A stretch of 64,000 nucleotides of DNA from Microbacterium terrae (GCF_017831975.1 NZ_JAFDSS010000001.1:3472001-3536000); one strand, 5' to 3'. Positions 19,155 through 28,328 are shown, numbered from the stretch's first letter. The notes: generated by a model from the sequence alone, not told the origin. Translations and numbers: made by a program.

Positions 19155-22100
19155 TCAGGCGCGGCGCCGGTCGAGGACGACGAGCAGGCTGCCCGTCAGC
19201 ACCAGGGCCAGGGCGGGCAGGCCCCACGGTGCGATCGTCCCGCCGGTGGGCGGCAGTGGGGGTGGGGGCGCCTGGTCCGTGTTGACGATGGTGCACACTG
19301 CCTGCGTGCCGAGTGCGATCGCGACGGTCGACCCCGTCACGGGCGCGCCGGTGCATGTCCAGCCCGAGGCGTCGTAGCCCGCCGGCCCGGTCTCCGCCAG
19401 TTCGTACGGTCCTGCTGTGACGACCGCACCGGTCACCGTGATATCGCCGGTGACGCCCGAGATCGGAGTCGGCCCCGTCGCGCTCAGCGTCCACGCGGTC
19501 GCCGGCTGGGTGCCGGCGTAGAGGTTGCGCACGATCTTGACGAGTGTGAGCGTCGCTGCGCGGTCGGAGTTGGTGATGGTGCAGATCGCCGCCTCGCCCG
19601 GAGACAGTGTCACGGTCGTGTCGGTGGTTCCCGTCGCGCCTTCGCAGACCCAGCTCGACGCGTCGTATCCGTCGGGCCCGCCCGACTCGGACAGATCGTA
19701 GAGACCGACCTGCACGCTCGCGTCAGTGACCGCGTCGGCGCCGGTCGTGCCTGCGATCGTGACCGCCCCGACGGCCTCGAGCGTCCAGTCGGTGGGCTCG
19801 GCAGTGCCGCCGAACTCATTCGAGACGAGCTTGACGAGCGTGAGTTCGGGGGCGACCGCCGTGTTGGTGATGGTGCAGGTCGCTGCGTCGCCGGACACGA
19901 CGGTTACGGTGTCTGCGGTCGATTCAGCCGTCCCGGTGCACGACCAGTCGGATGCCGTGTATCCGGTCGGTCCGGATTCGGAGAGCTCATACGTTCCCGC
20001 GGCGACCACCGCGAGCGTCACCGCTGCGCTTCCCGTCGCCCCGCTGATCGTCGTCGTGCCCTCGGCCGTCAGCGTCCACGCCGTGGGACTCGTCGTCGCC
20101 CCGGTGTCGCCGTTGTCGACGAGCTTGACGAGGGTGAGCGTCGGATCGATCGCGGTATTGGTGATGGTGCACGTCACGTTCTCTCCGGGAGCGACGGTGA
20201 CCGACTCCGCCGTGCTCGAAGACCCGCCCACGCATTCCCAGTCGGACGCGGTGTATCCCTCGGGCCCCGACTCGGAGAGCGCGTAGGTGCCGGCTGTCGC
20301 GGCGGCGCTCGTGACGTCGCTGCTGCCCGAGGTGCCGCTGATCGTGGAGTCGCCGTTCACGGCCGTCAGCGTCCACTCGGTCGGCAGGGCGGACGCGCCG
20401 CTCAGACCGTTGTCGACGAGCTTCACGAGTGTCAGCGTCGGCGCGATCGCCACGTTCGTGATCGTGCAGGTCGCCGCGCTCCCCTCGATGAGGGTCACCG
20501 TGGTCGCAGTCGTGCTCTCGGCGCCCGTGCAGACCCACGCCGAACCCTCGTAGCCGGCGGGGCCGGTCTCGCTGAGGGCGTAGGTGCCGACGATCGCGGC
20601 CGCGCTCGTGACATCGCTGCTCCCGGTGACGCCGGTGATGGTGGAATCGCCGTTCACGGCCGTCAGGGTCCACGCCGTCGGCGGGGTCGAACCACCGGTG
20701 TCGCCGTTGTCGACCGACTTGACGAGTGTCAGGGTCGGTGCGACGGCGGTGTTGGTGATCGTGCACGTGACGTCGCCGCCGGTGGGGATGACGACCGACG
20801 AACCGGTCAGCGTCGCGCCGGTGCATCCCCATCCTCCGGCGGTGAACCCCGCGGGGCCGGTCTCGCTGAGCGCGTAGGTGCCGGCGTTCACGACGGCATC
20901 CGCGACGCCTCCGGGTGAGGCGGGGTCTCCGTTGCCGCTCGTGGTCGTCGGCCCTGTCGCGGTGAGCGTCCAATCGGCGGCGACACGGCCGGATCCGGAT
21001 GCGGCTGGCTCGACGATCTTGACGAGGGTGAGCTGAGCGGGCTGGTCGTCGTTGTCGATGGTGCAGGTCGCGGCGCCGCCCGGGGCGAGGACCAGGCTCG
21101 ATCCGGTGAGTGTGCCGCCGGTGCACGACCAGTCGCCGGCGCTGTAGCCGGCCGGTCCGCCGGACTCCGACAGCGTGTACGTGCCGGCGCTCACCGACGC
21201 GGCGGTCACGGCGTCGGTGCCGGTGACGCCGGAGATCGCGGTGGGGCCCGAGGCTGCCAGCGTCCAGTCGGTGGGCACGGCGGTGCCGCCGTTGTCGTTG
21301 GTGACGGTCTTGACGAGCGTGAGCGAAGCGGGCTGATCGTCGTTGTCGATCGTGCACGTCGCAGCCTCCCCGACGGCGAGCACCAGGCTCGATCCGGTGA
21401 GTGTGCCGCCGGTGCACGACCAGTCGCCGGCTGCGTAGCCGGCCGGTCCGCCGGACTCCGACAGCGCGTAGGTGCCGGCGGCCACGGGCGCATCGGTCAC
21501 GGCGGCGGTTCCGCTGGCCCCGGAGATCGCGGTGGGGCCGGAGGCTGCCAGCGTCCAGTCGGTGGGCACGGCGGTGCCGCCGTCGTCGGTGGAGACGGTC
21601 TTGACGAGGGTGAGTCGTGCAGGCTGGTCGATGTTCGTGTAGGTGCAGACCCCGGTCTCACCGACGAGGAGCGTGATGCTGGTGAGCTCGCGTGGGCCGG
21701 TCGGGACTGTCGAGGTGACGCACTGGATGCTCTCGAGCGCGTAGCCGGCAGGACCGTCGGATTCGGTGAGCGAATAGGCCTGGCCGGGACGCACGAAGAT
21801 CTCGACGCCGACGGCTGAGCCCTGCACGGTCTGCGGCGTCAAGCCGACCGTGTTCGTGCCGGGGTCGGCTGTGAGATTCCAGTCGCCCGGCAACGCGGTG
21901 CCGCCGTTCGTGTTGACGACCTGCTTGACGAGGGTGAGGGATGCTGTCTGGTTGCGGGCCTCGCAACGCACTGCCATGCCCCGCGGCACGGTGACCCCGC
22001 CGTTCAGGCCGTCGGAGAAGCCGGGGATCACGACGCCGGTGGACGGGTCGACCTGGCTGCAGAACCAGCTGATCGTCGAACCGGGGATCGCAACGGCACC

Positions 22101-24176
22101 GCCGCCGACCTGCTGCGCGTAGCGGGCATCGCCGGCAGTCTCGTTGAGGAGGTACGTCACGAGCGGGGTCACCGGTGCAGTGACCCCCGTGGTCCCCGTC
22201 GGCCCGGCGAGCGCACCGGCGGGGGCGACGCTCGTGAGCGTCCACGCGGTGGCAACCGCCGGACCGTTCAGGACGGTTTTCACCAGCGTCAGCCGCGCGG
22301 GGCAGGTCACGGAGTTGGTGATCTGGTACGTGTTCGCGCCGGCGGCGAGTGTCGCGCTGTACGGCAGCGCGAGATCGACGGTGGTGCCGTTGGACTGGGT
22401 CAGCCGCTGGCTCGTGACGACGCACAGCGATGCCGGCGAGATCTGCGTCGTCTCGTCGATCGCGACGACGTCGCCCGCGCTGCGCCCCGTCTGGACCGTC
22501 GCCCATTCCCAGGGCTCGCCGTCGAGCCCGAGCGCTGCGGTGAGTTCGTCCGGCTGGCTGCCGTTGGCATACGCGACGCCGTCGACGATCCAGTTCTTGG
22601 TCACCTGGATCGTGGCGGGCGGCTGCGGGGCGCGGTTGTACACCGTGCAGCTCACCGGATACCCGCTGTTCGATCCGACCGTGAAGCCGTTCGCGGTGTT
22701 CGTGACGGCGAGCGCCGCCCCGGTGTCTATGCGCGTGCAGACGGCGTTGAACCCGCCGATCGGGTTGAGGGCGTACCCCGCCTGCGGCGTCTCGGTCACC
22801 GTGACGGGGGCGTCCGTGGTTCCGCCGGGGAACGTGAGGTCGTAGTTCAGCGCGCCGGTATCGGCGGACGTCACGCCGCTCGCGGGGGCGACCGTGACGC
22901 CGGGGGTGGTGGTGGCGGCGCCGAATGTCCAGCCGCCGGCCGGCTGCGCTCCTGCCGTGGAGCCGATGGGAGTACCGGGGGGGACCACCTGCTTGACGAC
23001 GGTGAGGCTTCCGTTGCAGCTTCCGAGGGCGAGGGCCCGCAGCGCGCTGCCCGCAGCCGTGTAGTCGGTCACCTGGTAGTAGTCGCTGTTCGCCGTGGTC
23101 CCCGAGATCGCGCGGAGGTTCGCCGGTGAGCCTCCGACCCCGGCGCCGACCCCCATCGCGAGAATCCGGCTGCCCTGCGCCTTCACGGCGTTGGCCGAGA
23201 AGATCCCGTTCTCGACCTCGCGGAATCGAGTGCGGTTGCCCGGGCCTTGGGTCGGGTTGCCGTAGTAGGTCGGGTTGCCGTCGGTGATGACGACCACGAC
23301 GTCATAGATCTGGGGTGCGCCGGCGACTGCGGCAAAAGCCTGATCCCAGTTGGTTCCACCGGCCGCGCCACCGGGGAGGGTCCACGAGTTGACCCAGCCG
23401 TTGACGGTCGCGGCTCCGGTGGATGTGGAGACCGCCGTGAAGGCGGGGCGGTTGATGTTGGCCGCGCCGGCAGCTGGAGAAGCGGTTGCGAAGGTGAAGA
23501 GCGACATCGTCGATGGGGTGCCGGTGAGGGCGTTGACGAAGGTGGTCGCGGCGGATTTGAGGTTCACGAGGTCGGCGGCGGTGACGGAGTTCGAGAGGTC
23601 GGCGACGATCGCGGCGTTCAGCCCGCACTGCGCCGGCAGTACCGGGTTGACTCGACTGTTCTGCCAGATGCCGCCCGAGGCGATGTCACTCGTGTTGCCC
23701 GTCGAGATCATGAAGTCGATGGTCGACCGGTAGGTCTGGCCGTTGCGCAGCTGAACGCCCGTCTGGAACGAATACGACTGCGCCGCCGGGGTGGTCCCGA
23801 CGGCGAGCGTCGGATTCGTGAAGTAGCCGGTCGGAGCGCTGATCTGCTTGACCCAGAACTGACTGTCGCGGTTGGCGCCACCGGTCTGCGTGGCCGGAAC
23901 GATGAAGCTGCAGTCGCCGTCCGCGTCGGAGGTGCAGGTTCCGAAGCCCCCCACCGGCGTCGTGCCGCCTTGTGTCGTGTAGAGCCCCAGCTGAACCCCT
24001 GCGAGATTCGAGACCGCGCTCGCGCCCGTGCGATCCGAGCCCACCTTCACGGTGATGACCGCATTGTTTCCCGTCGCGGGCGGAACCGCCGCCGTGGCGG
24101 CCGGCGCAGGCGCGACGAGGGCGGTGGTCGCGAAGATCGCGAGCACGATGAACACAGCCACGGCCGAGCGACGCAC
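19155..24176 (-). CDS. giant LPPTG surface protein: vWA domain plus SpaA-like repeats
   Basis: About 1,673 residues, predicted sortase-anchored adhesin or pilin-like stalk. Residues 1-29 form a signal peptide (AVFIVLAIFATTALVAPAPA). A SpaA-like N-terminal domain spans about 35-155. A von Willebrand A domain (about 183-386) has MIDAS residues DLSNS (193-197), GGTNW and ITDGNP (297-302). About 12 beta-sandwich repeats follow, four divergent and then eight of 93-98 residues. Each of the eight carries the LTLVK lysine, an LSE/LAE glutamate and a terminal CTI(T/D/V)N asparagine, the K-E-N set of self-forming isopeptide domains, plus a Cys pair. A proline run, LPPTG (1641-1645), a helix and RRRA end the protein. 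GTG 24176 was chosen because TAGGCT at 24221-24226 (minus) is the likely promoter. An upstream in-frame ATG (MNECLQK) would lie outside the transcript. Confidence 0.88.
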   Translation of the reverse strand: MRRSAVAVFIVLAIFATTALVAPAPAATAAVPPATGNNAVITVKVGSDRTGASAVSNLAGVQLGLYTTQGGTTPVGGFGTCTSDADGDCSFIVPATQTGGANRDSQFWVKQISAPTGYFTNPTLAVGTTPAAQSYSFQTGVQLRNGQTYRSTIDFMISTGNTSDIASGGIWQNSRVNPVLPAQCGLNAAIVADLSNSVTAADLVNLKSAATTFVNALTGTPSTMSLFTFATASPAAGAANINRPAFTAVSTSTGAATVNGWVNSWTLPGGAAGGTNWDQAFAAVAGAPQIYDVVVVITDGNPTYYGNPTQGPGNRTRFREVENGIFSANAVKAQGSRILAMGVGAGVGGSPANLRAISGTTANSDYYQVTDYTAAGSALRALALGSCNGSLTVVKQVVPPGTPIGSTAGAQPAGGWTFGAATTTPGVTVAPASGVTSADTGALNYDLTFPGGTTDAPVTVTETPQAGYALNPIGGFNAVCTRIDTGAALAVTNTANGFTVGSNSGYPVSCTVYNRAPQPPATIQVTKNWIVDGVAYANGSQPDELTAALGLDGEPWEWATVQTGRSAGDVVAIDETTQISPASLCVVTSQRLTQSNGTTVDLALPYSATLAAGANTYQITNSVTCPARLTLVKTVLNGPAVATAWTLTSVAPAGALAGPTGTTGVTAPVTPLVTYLLNETAGDARYAQQVGGGAVAIPGSTISWFCSQVDPSTGVVIPGFSDGLNGGVTVPRGMAVRCEARNQTASLTLVKQVVNTNGGTALPGDWNLTADPGTNTVGLTPQTVQGSAVGVEIFVRPGQAYSLTESDGPAGYALESIQCVTSTVPTGPRELTSITLLVGETGVCTYTNIDQPARLTLVKTVSTDDGGTAVPTDWTLAASGPTAISGASGTAAVTDAPVAAGTYALSESGGPAGYAAGDWSCTGGTLTGSSLVLAVGEAATCTIDNDDQPASLTLVKTVTNDNGGTAVPTDWTLAASGPTAISGVTGTDAVTAASVSAGTYTLSESGGPAGYSAGDWSCTGGTLTGSSLVLAPGGAATCTIDNDDQPAQLTLVKIVEPAASGSGRVAADWTLTATGPTTTSGNGDPASPGGVADAVVNAGTYALSETGPAGFTAGGWGCTGATLTGSSVVIPTGGDVTCTITNTAVAPTLTLVKSVDNGDTGGSTPPTAWTLTAVNGDSTITGVTGSSDVTSAAAIVGTYALSETGPAGYEGSAWVCTGAESTTATTVTLIEGSAATCTITNVAIAPTLTLVKLVDNGLSGASALPTEWTLTAVNGDSTISGTSGSSDVTSAAATAGTYALSESGPEGYTASDWECVGGSSSTAESVTVAPGENVTCTITNTAIDPTLTLVKLVDNGDTGATTSPTAWTLTAEGTTTISGATGSAAVTLAVVAAGTYELSESGPTGYTASDWSCTGTAESTADTVTVVSGDAATCTITNTAVAPELTLVKLVSNEFGGTAEPTDWTLEAVGAVTIAGTTGADAVTDASVQVGLYDLSESGGPDGYDASSWVCEGATGTTDTTVTLSPGEAAICTITNSDRAATLTLVKIVRNLYAGTQPATAWTLSATGPTPISGVTGDITVTGAVVTAGPYELAETGPAGYDASGWTCTGAPVTGSTVAIALGTQAVCTIVNTDQAPPPPLPPTGGTIAPWGLPALALVLTGSLLVVLDRRRA
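19270..21617 (-). repeat. eight tandem ~290-300 bp coding repeats
   Basis: Within the surface protein gene, the segment encoding LTLVK recurs near 19536, 19829, 20126, 20420, 20718, 21018, 21308 and 21600, a period of 290-300 bp. The two units nearest 21018-21600 are nearly identical over long stretches; the distal ones are more diverged. Such an array is prone to unit gain or loss by recombination. Confidence 0.85.
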
Positions 24177-24263
24177 GGCACCCCCAGTCGGGCGGCGGGC
24201 ACGCCACCCTGCGACCCCTGAGCCTAGGCCGAACCCATCCGCGGAGAAAGAGGGGTCTCCGCA

Positions 24264-24297
24264 CTTGCTATTGACAAGCCCACTTGCTTTTTGCAAG
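24264..24297. promoter_or_regulatory. paired palindromic operators before VOC/HxlR operon
   Basis: Two 15-bp palindromes, CTTGCTATTGACAAG (24264-24278) and CTTGCTTTTTGCAAG (24283-24297), have centres 19 bp apart. The first contains a -35 TTGACA (24271-24276) and the second covers the spacer up to AAGCAT (24295-24300), a plausible -10 at 18-nt spacing. They precede the VOC gene and its HxlR regulator, so autoregulation by that HxlR protein is the likely use. Confidence 0.72.
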
Positions 24298-24350
24298 CAT
24301 TCATTCATCGAGGAGACACCTCGATCCCACGACCGGCAAGGAGCACGGCA

Positions 24351-24791
24351 ATGACGCACATCTTCGTCAACATCGCGACGACCGATCTCGAGCGCGCGAA
24401 GGCGTTCTACACATCGCTCGGCGCCGGCATCAACCCGCTCTTCACCGACGAGAACGCCGCGTGCATCGTGTGGGACGACAACGTGTACTTCATGGTGCTG
24501 ACCCAGGAGTACTTCGGCACGTTCACCGACAAGCAGCTCGCCGATCCGCGCACCCACGCGCAGGTGCTCATCGCCCTCAGCCGCGACTCGCGCGAGGCCG
24601 TCGACGCGATCGTCGAAGCGGGCGTGGCCAACGGCGGCACCGAGCCCACCGAGGCCAAGGACTACGGCTTCATGTACTCGCGCGACCTGGAAGACCCCGA
24701 CGGCAACGGCATCGAGTTCGTGTTCATGGAGCCGCAGGCGGCCGAGCAGGGTCCCGACTCGTACCTGGCGGAGCAGGGCGCCGGAGCGTAG
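24351..24791 (+). CDS. VOC-superfamily (glyoxalase-like) protein
   Basis: A 146-residue VOC protein. The first module is FVNIATTDLERAKAFYTSLG and the C-terminal strand is DLEDPDGNGIEFVFMEP, with the Glu that often binds metal. AAGGAG lies 8 nt before the ATG. The stop codon shares one base with the start of the HxlR regulator gene, so the two are coupled. It is probably an enzyme or binding protein acting on the compound that the regulator senses. Substrate unknown. Confidence 0.87.
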   Translation: MTHIFVNIATTDLERAKAFYTSLGAGINPLFTDENAACIVWDDNVYFMVLTQEYFGTFTDKQLADPRTHAQVLIALSRDSREAVDAIVEAGVANGGTEPTEAKDYGFMYSRDLEDPDGNGIEFVFMEPQAAEQGPDSYLAEQGAGA

Positions 24792-25492
24792 TGGTCGCCC
24801 GCAGCTACGGGCAGTACTGCGGGGTCACGACCGCCGTCGAGCTGATCGGGGAGCGATGGGCGCTGCTCATCGTCCGCGATCTGCTCGTCGGCCCCCGGCG
24901 CTACACCGATCTCAAGCAGGGGCTGCCCAAGATCCCCACGAACATCCTCTCCACGCGGCTGAAAGAGCTGCAGGAGGGCGGTGTCGTCCGTCGCGTGCCG
25001 CTCCTGAACTGCGGGCTCGTGTACGAGCTGACGCCCTACGGCCGGCGCCTCGAGCCGATCGTGCTGGCGCTCGGCCGCTGGGGGTTCGCGCAGATGGGCG
25101 ACCCCGGCCCCGATGATGTCATCACCGCCGACTCGCTCACGATGGCGCTGCGGACGGCATTCCGACCGGATGCCGCCGCCGACCTCCCGCCGGCGGACTA
25201 CGAGATGCACGTGGGTGATGTCGTGCTCCGGGTGCAGGTGTCGGACGAGCTCGCCGTCACCCAGCTCGCGCCGCCCGCGCCGCCGGTGGGCGGACGCCTC
25301 CCGTCGGAGCAGCCCGATGTCGTGTTCGCGGCGGGCCCCGGCATCCGTCTGCTCATCTCGGGGGACGTCACCCCGGCCGACGCGATCGATCGTGAGATTG
25401 TCGCGGTGGTCTCGGGGGACGGGATGCTGCTCGAGCGGTTCGCCGCGACGTTCCACATCGACCCGGCGGGCGCCGCGGTGCTCCCGGCCTGA
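24791..25492 (+). CDS. HxlR-family transcriptional regulator
   Basis: A 233-residue regulator. Residues 8-105 are the HxlR winged helix: YCGVTTAVELIGERWALLIV, then LLVGPRRYTDLKQGLPKIPT and LKELQEGGVVRR, with the conserved N-terminal Cys11. The C-terminal 110 residues are an added SCP2-like or effector domain not present in minimal HxlR proteins. GTG overlaps the VOC stop by one base. Two palindromes upstream of the operon are its likely operators. Confidence 0.88.
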   Translation: MVARSYGQYCGVTTAVELIGERWALLIVRDLLVGPRRYTDLKQGLPKIPTNILSTRLKELQEGGVVRRVPLLNCGLVYELTPYGRRLEPIVLALGRWGFAQMGDPGPDDVITADSLTMALRTAFRPDAAADLPPADYEMHVGDVVLRVQVSDELAVTQLAPPAPPVGGRLPSEQPDVVFAAGPGIRLLISGDVTPADAIDREIVAVVSGDGMLLERFAATFHIDPAGAAVLPA

Positions 25493-25525
25493 CGGGCTCC
25501 GCGGCACCGGACCCGCCGCTTCGGG

Positions 25526-26653
25526 CTAGGTCCGCAGCGGCACCGGCTCGTGGCCGGGCTCATCCTCGGACGCCGCGGTCGCGGCGCGCGCGCGGGAGGT
25601 CCAGCGATCGCGCAGGACGCACCATCCGTACATGAGGGCGAGGGTGGCTGCCGCGTAGAGCATCGCTCGACGGCCCGTCGTGTCGTATATCCAGAACAGC
25701 GGGGTCGTGATGACGAGGATGCAGAGGATGATGTAGCAGTCCAGGCTCCGGCGGCCGATCCGTCCGATCTCGGCGGCCACGCGGGGAAGCCTGTCTGCGA
25801 GGGGGGTGAGTGCTCCGTAGAGGCCGCCGACGACGACGAAGGCGAGCACGATCGTGCCGATGCCGATCGTGCCGTCGTCGAAGAGCCGGTCGACCACGGC
25901 GATGGCGCCCTCGCCCGGCGACGGCGCCAGGGCGGTGCGAGCCTGGGCGGCCGCGCCGACGAGTGCGGCGACCGACAGGAGGGTGACCCAGAGGGCGGGT
26001 CGGGTGAGCGCTCCGCGGATGCGGGACCAGTTCCAGCCCACGATGAGGGCCGCGACGAAGAGTAGCTGCCAGGTTGCCCAGTTGATGTGACCGGGGACGC
26101 CCGGAACCCGCGGAAGGATGAAAGGCGCAGGCCACACGGAACCGACGGTGAACAGCGCGACCGACGCTGCACAGAGCAGGATCCCTCGCCCGCGGGCGAG
26201 TGCCCACGACGCGAGCGGCGTGAGGGCGAGCAGGATCACGTACAGCGACAGGATCGACGCGAACTTCGGATTGATCCGGAGGGTCATCGCCGCGACGATC
26301 GGCTCCCACCACGAGGAGAAGTCGTTGACTCCCGCGTACCGGACGTCGAGGCTCTCGCTGACCGATGCGACGATGAAGGCGAGCGCGCAGATCCCGAGGT
26401 GGGCGACGTAGACGAGGCCGCCGCGCCGGAGCGCCTTGGTGCGGGCGGCCGTGAGGCCGGAGCGCTGCACGGTCTTGTGCTGGACGATGCCGAGCACGAG
26501 CCCCGACAGCAGGACGAACCCCATCGCGCCGTCGTACCAGACCAGCACGTGGGTGACCTCCCACGCGAGGCTTCTGGCGGCCAGGTGTGCGGAAGTCATG
26601 CTCACGATGCACAGCGTGCGGATCACATCGATCGCGCTGTCGCGTCCGGTCAT
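25526..26653 (-). CDS. OpgC-like integral membrane acyltransferase
   Basis: A 375-residue protein with about ten membrane helices. The N-terminal SAIDVIRTLCIVSMTSAHLA and FVLLSGLVLGIVQHK, and the middle HINWATWQLLFVAALIVGW, match the OpgC pattern of membrane acyltransferases that succinylate periplasmic glucans. In a Gram-positive actinobacterium the substrate would more likely be an extracellular or lipid-linked glycan. Monocistronic, with no paired glucan gene nearby, so the assignment is to family only. Confidence 0.75.
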   Translation of the reverse strand: MTGRDSAIDVIRTLCIVSMTSAHLAARSLAWEVTHVLVWYDGAMGFVLLSGLVLGIVQHKTVQRSGLTAARTKALRRGGLVYVAHLGICALAFIVASVSESLDVRYAGVNDFSSWWEPIVAAMTLRINPKFASILSLYVILLALTPLASWALARGRGILLCAASVALFTVGSVWPAPFILPRVPGVPGHINWATWQLLFVAALIVGWNWSRIRGALTRPALWVTLLSVAALVGAAAQARTALAPSPGEGAIAVVDRLFDDGTIGIGTIVLAFVVVGGLYGALTPLADRLPRVAAEIGRIGRRSLDCYIILCILVITTPLFWIYDTTGRRAMLYAAATLALMYGWCVLRDRWTSRARAATAASEDEPGHEPVPLRT

Positions 26654-26700
26654 TGCGGCTCGCTTCCCGCCGCTGCGGCGGATTCGGGTCGGGTTCGGGC

Positions 26701-27543
26701 TCAGAAAATCATCGGGCGATCGTCGTCGTCTTCGTCAGAGGCGAAGTCGAGGTCGACGACCACCGGCACGTGGTCGCTGGGGGCCTCGCCCTTGCGCTCG
26801 TTGCGGTGGATCTCGGCGCCGGTGACGGCGTCGGCGAGGGCGCTCGAGCCGAGCACGAAGTCGATGCGCATGCCCTCGTTGCGCGGGAAGCGCAGCTGCT
26901 TGTAGTCCCAGTAGGTGAAGCCGGTCGGCACGAGAGGCCGCACGACGTCGTGCACACCGGCGGCCTCGATCGCCGCGAACGCCTCGCGCTCGGGCGGCGA
27001 CACGTGGGTGGCGAAGCCCTGCACGACCGTGGGGTCGCCGTTGTCGGCGTCGGTCGGGGCGATGTTGAAGTCGCCCACGAGGGCCAGCGGCAGATCGGGC
27101 GACGCGGCGAGCGTCTGGCGCGTGTACTGCTCGAGCGCCTTCAGCCAGTGGAGCTTGTAGTCGTAGTGCGGGTCGCCGAGGGCTCGCCCGTTGGGCACGT
27201 ACAGGCTCCACACCTCGACCCCGTCGATGGTCGCGCCGAGGGCGCGCGCCTCCTGCGGCGCATCCGGACCCTCATGGCCCTTGGCGAACCCGGGCATGTC
27301 GGGGAAGGCGGTGCGCACGTTCTCGATCGGCTTGCGGCTCGCGATCGCGACGCCGTTCCACTGCGAGAACCCGTACGCCTCGACTTCGAAGCCGGCCGCC
27401 TCGAACTTCTCGAAGGGGAACTGCTCGGTCTTGCACTTGATCTCCTGCATGGCGAGCACGTCGATGTGCTCCCGCACGGCGAAGTCGACGATGCGGTCGA
27501 CGCGCGCGCGGATCGAGTTCACGTTCCAGGTGGCAAGGCGCAT
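26701..27543 (-). CDS. xthA: exodeoxyribonuclease III
   Basis: A 280-residue AP endonuclease/3'-5' exonuclease for base excision repair. The EEP-fold catalytic residues are in place: Asn7 in TWNVNSIRARV, Glu34 in MQEIKCKTEQ, Asp/Asn in LVGDFNIAPTDADN and the terminal His in PSDHVPVVVDL. Length is close to the family norm, with an acidic DEDDDDR tail. Leaderless: TAGGCT (27551-27556, minus) ends 7 nt before the ATG. Divergent from the SipW/TasA-like operon. Confidence 0.95.
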   Translation of the reverse strand: MRLATWNVNSIRARVDRIVDFAVREHIDVLAMQEIKCKTEQFPFEKFEAAGFEVEAYGFSQWNGVAIASRKPIENVRTAFPDMPGFAKGHEGPDAPQEARALGATIDGVEVWSLYVPNGRALGDPHYDYKLHWLKALEQYTRQTLAASPDLPLALVGDFNIAPTDADNGDPTVVQGFATHVSPPEREAFAAIEAAGVHDVVRPLVPTGFTYWDYKQLRFPRNEGMRIDFVLGSSALADAVTGAEIHRNERKGEAPSDHVPVVVDLDFASDEDDDDRPMIF

Positions 27544-27611
27544 GGGCTCAAGCCTAGGCGTGGGCGCCGACGGCGTATTCTCCCACTCGCCTGCCGCGAG
27601 GTGAAGAAGGG

Positions 27612-27641
27612 TTGACGGTGCGGCCGGACAGTGGTTTTACT
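27612..27641 (+). promoter_or_regulatory. promoter of the SipW/TasA-like operon
   Basis: TTGACG (27612-27617), an 18-nt spacer and TTTACT (27636-27641) form a recognisable sigma-70-type promoter. They leave a leader of about 45 nt with AAGGAG (27682-27687) before the first gene. Unlike most genes here, this operon therefore has a 5' leader and Shine-Dalgarno. Confidence 0.55.
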
Positions 27642-27692
27642 GGTGTCGCGACTGGGGCGCTCCGTGAACCGATGATGAGTCAAGGAGTAACG

Positions 27693-28322
27693 ATGAACGC
27701 CCAGCCTCGCACCGCCGACCAGTCACGCCGCACATCCGATCGCCGCAGGATCATCCTCGCCCTCGTCGCGGGGGGCGCCGTGCTCGGCGTCGGCGCGGCA
27801 ATCACCCTCGCCGTCTGGAACGACTCGGAGTTCGCCACCGGGACGTTCTCGTCGGGCGAGTTCGACCTCGAGGGGAGCACGGACGGACTGGCGTTCTCGA
27901 GTTCGCCGGAGGCTCCGGGCAAGGAGCTGACGTTCGCGCTCGACGCCGATGCACTGTCGCCCGACGCCGTGGTGTACGCGCCGTTCGCCGTGCAGCTGTC
28001 GGCCGACTCGGACTACTCGGCCGTGATCGATCTCAGCAACACGAGCGCCGGCGACATCGGCGCGGATCTGACCTTCTCGCTGTACCAGACCGACGAATTC
28101 GGAGTCGGATGCTCGGCGGAGACACCGCCGACGGAGCCGGCTCTCGTCGCCGATCGCGCCGCGACGGCGGCCGACACGCTCACCGACGTGTTCTCGCTCA
28201 CCGCGGCGGCCACCCCGACCAACCTGTGCTTCGTCGTGACGGCCGGCCCCGACCTCGACGAGGGGGCGACCGGAACCGTCACGTGGGAGTTCGCCGGTAC
28301 GTCCGACACCGTCCTGCCGTAA
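27693..28322 (+). CDS. SipW-dependent TasA/camelysin-like secreted protein 1
   Basis: A 209-residue exported protein. A basic N-region (TSDRRRI) precedes the hydrophobic stretch ILALVAGGAVLGVGAAITLA. Then comes the SipW-type cleavage/mature start VWNDSEFATGTFSSGEFDLE, the signature of substrates processed by SipW rather than ordinary LepB. The remainder is a beta-sandwich-like domain (KELTFALDADALSPDAVVYA). In Bacillus such proteins (TasA, camelysin) form extracellular fibres or surface proteins. First gene of a four-gene operon, with the next gene 6 nt away. AAGGAG supports the ATG at 27693. Confidence 0.85.
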   Translation: MNAQPRTADQSRRTSDRRRIILALVAGGAVLGVGAAITLAVWNDSEFATGTFSSGEFDLEGSTDGLAFSSSPEAPGKELTFALDADALSPDAVVYAPFAVQLSADSDYSAVIDLSNTSAGDIGADLTFSLYQTDEFGVGCSAETPPTEPALVADRAATAADTLTDVFSLTAAATPTNLCFVVTAGPDLDEGATGTVTWEFAGTSDTVLP

Positions 28323-28328
28323 CCGCCG

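Noticed and set aside
19270..21617. Possible CRISPR array or satellite DNA because of regular repeats
   Set aside because: The period is about 290-300 bp, repeats keep one reading frame and encode conserved beta-sandwich modules, and there are no cas genes or short spacers.
24177..24303. Longer start for the giant surface protein at the in-frame ATG (MNECLQKASGLVNSK)
   Set aside because: That ATG lies upstream of the likely TAGGCT promoter and inside the operators of the divergent VOC operon. The GTG at 24176 directly precedes a normal signal peptide.
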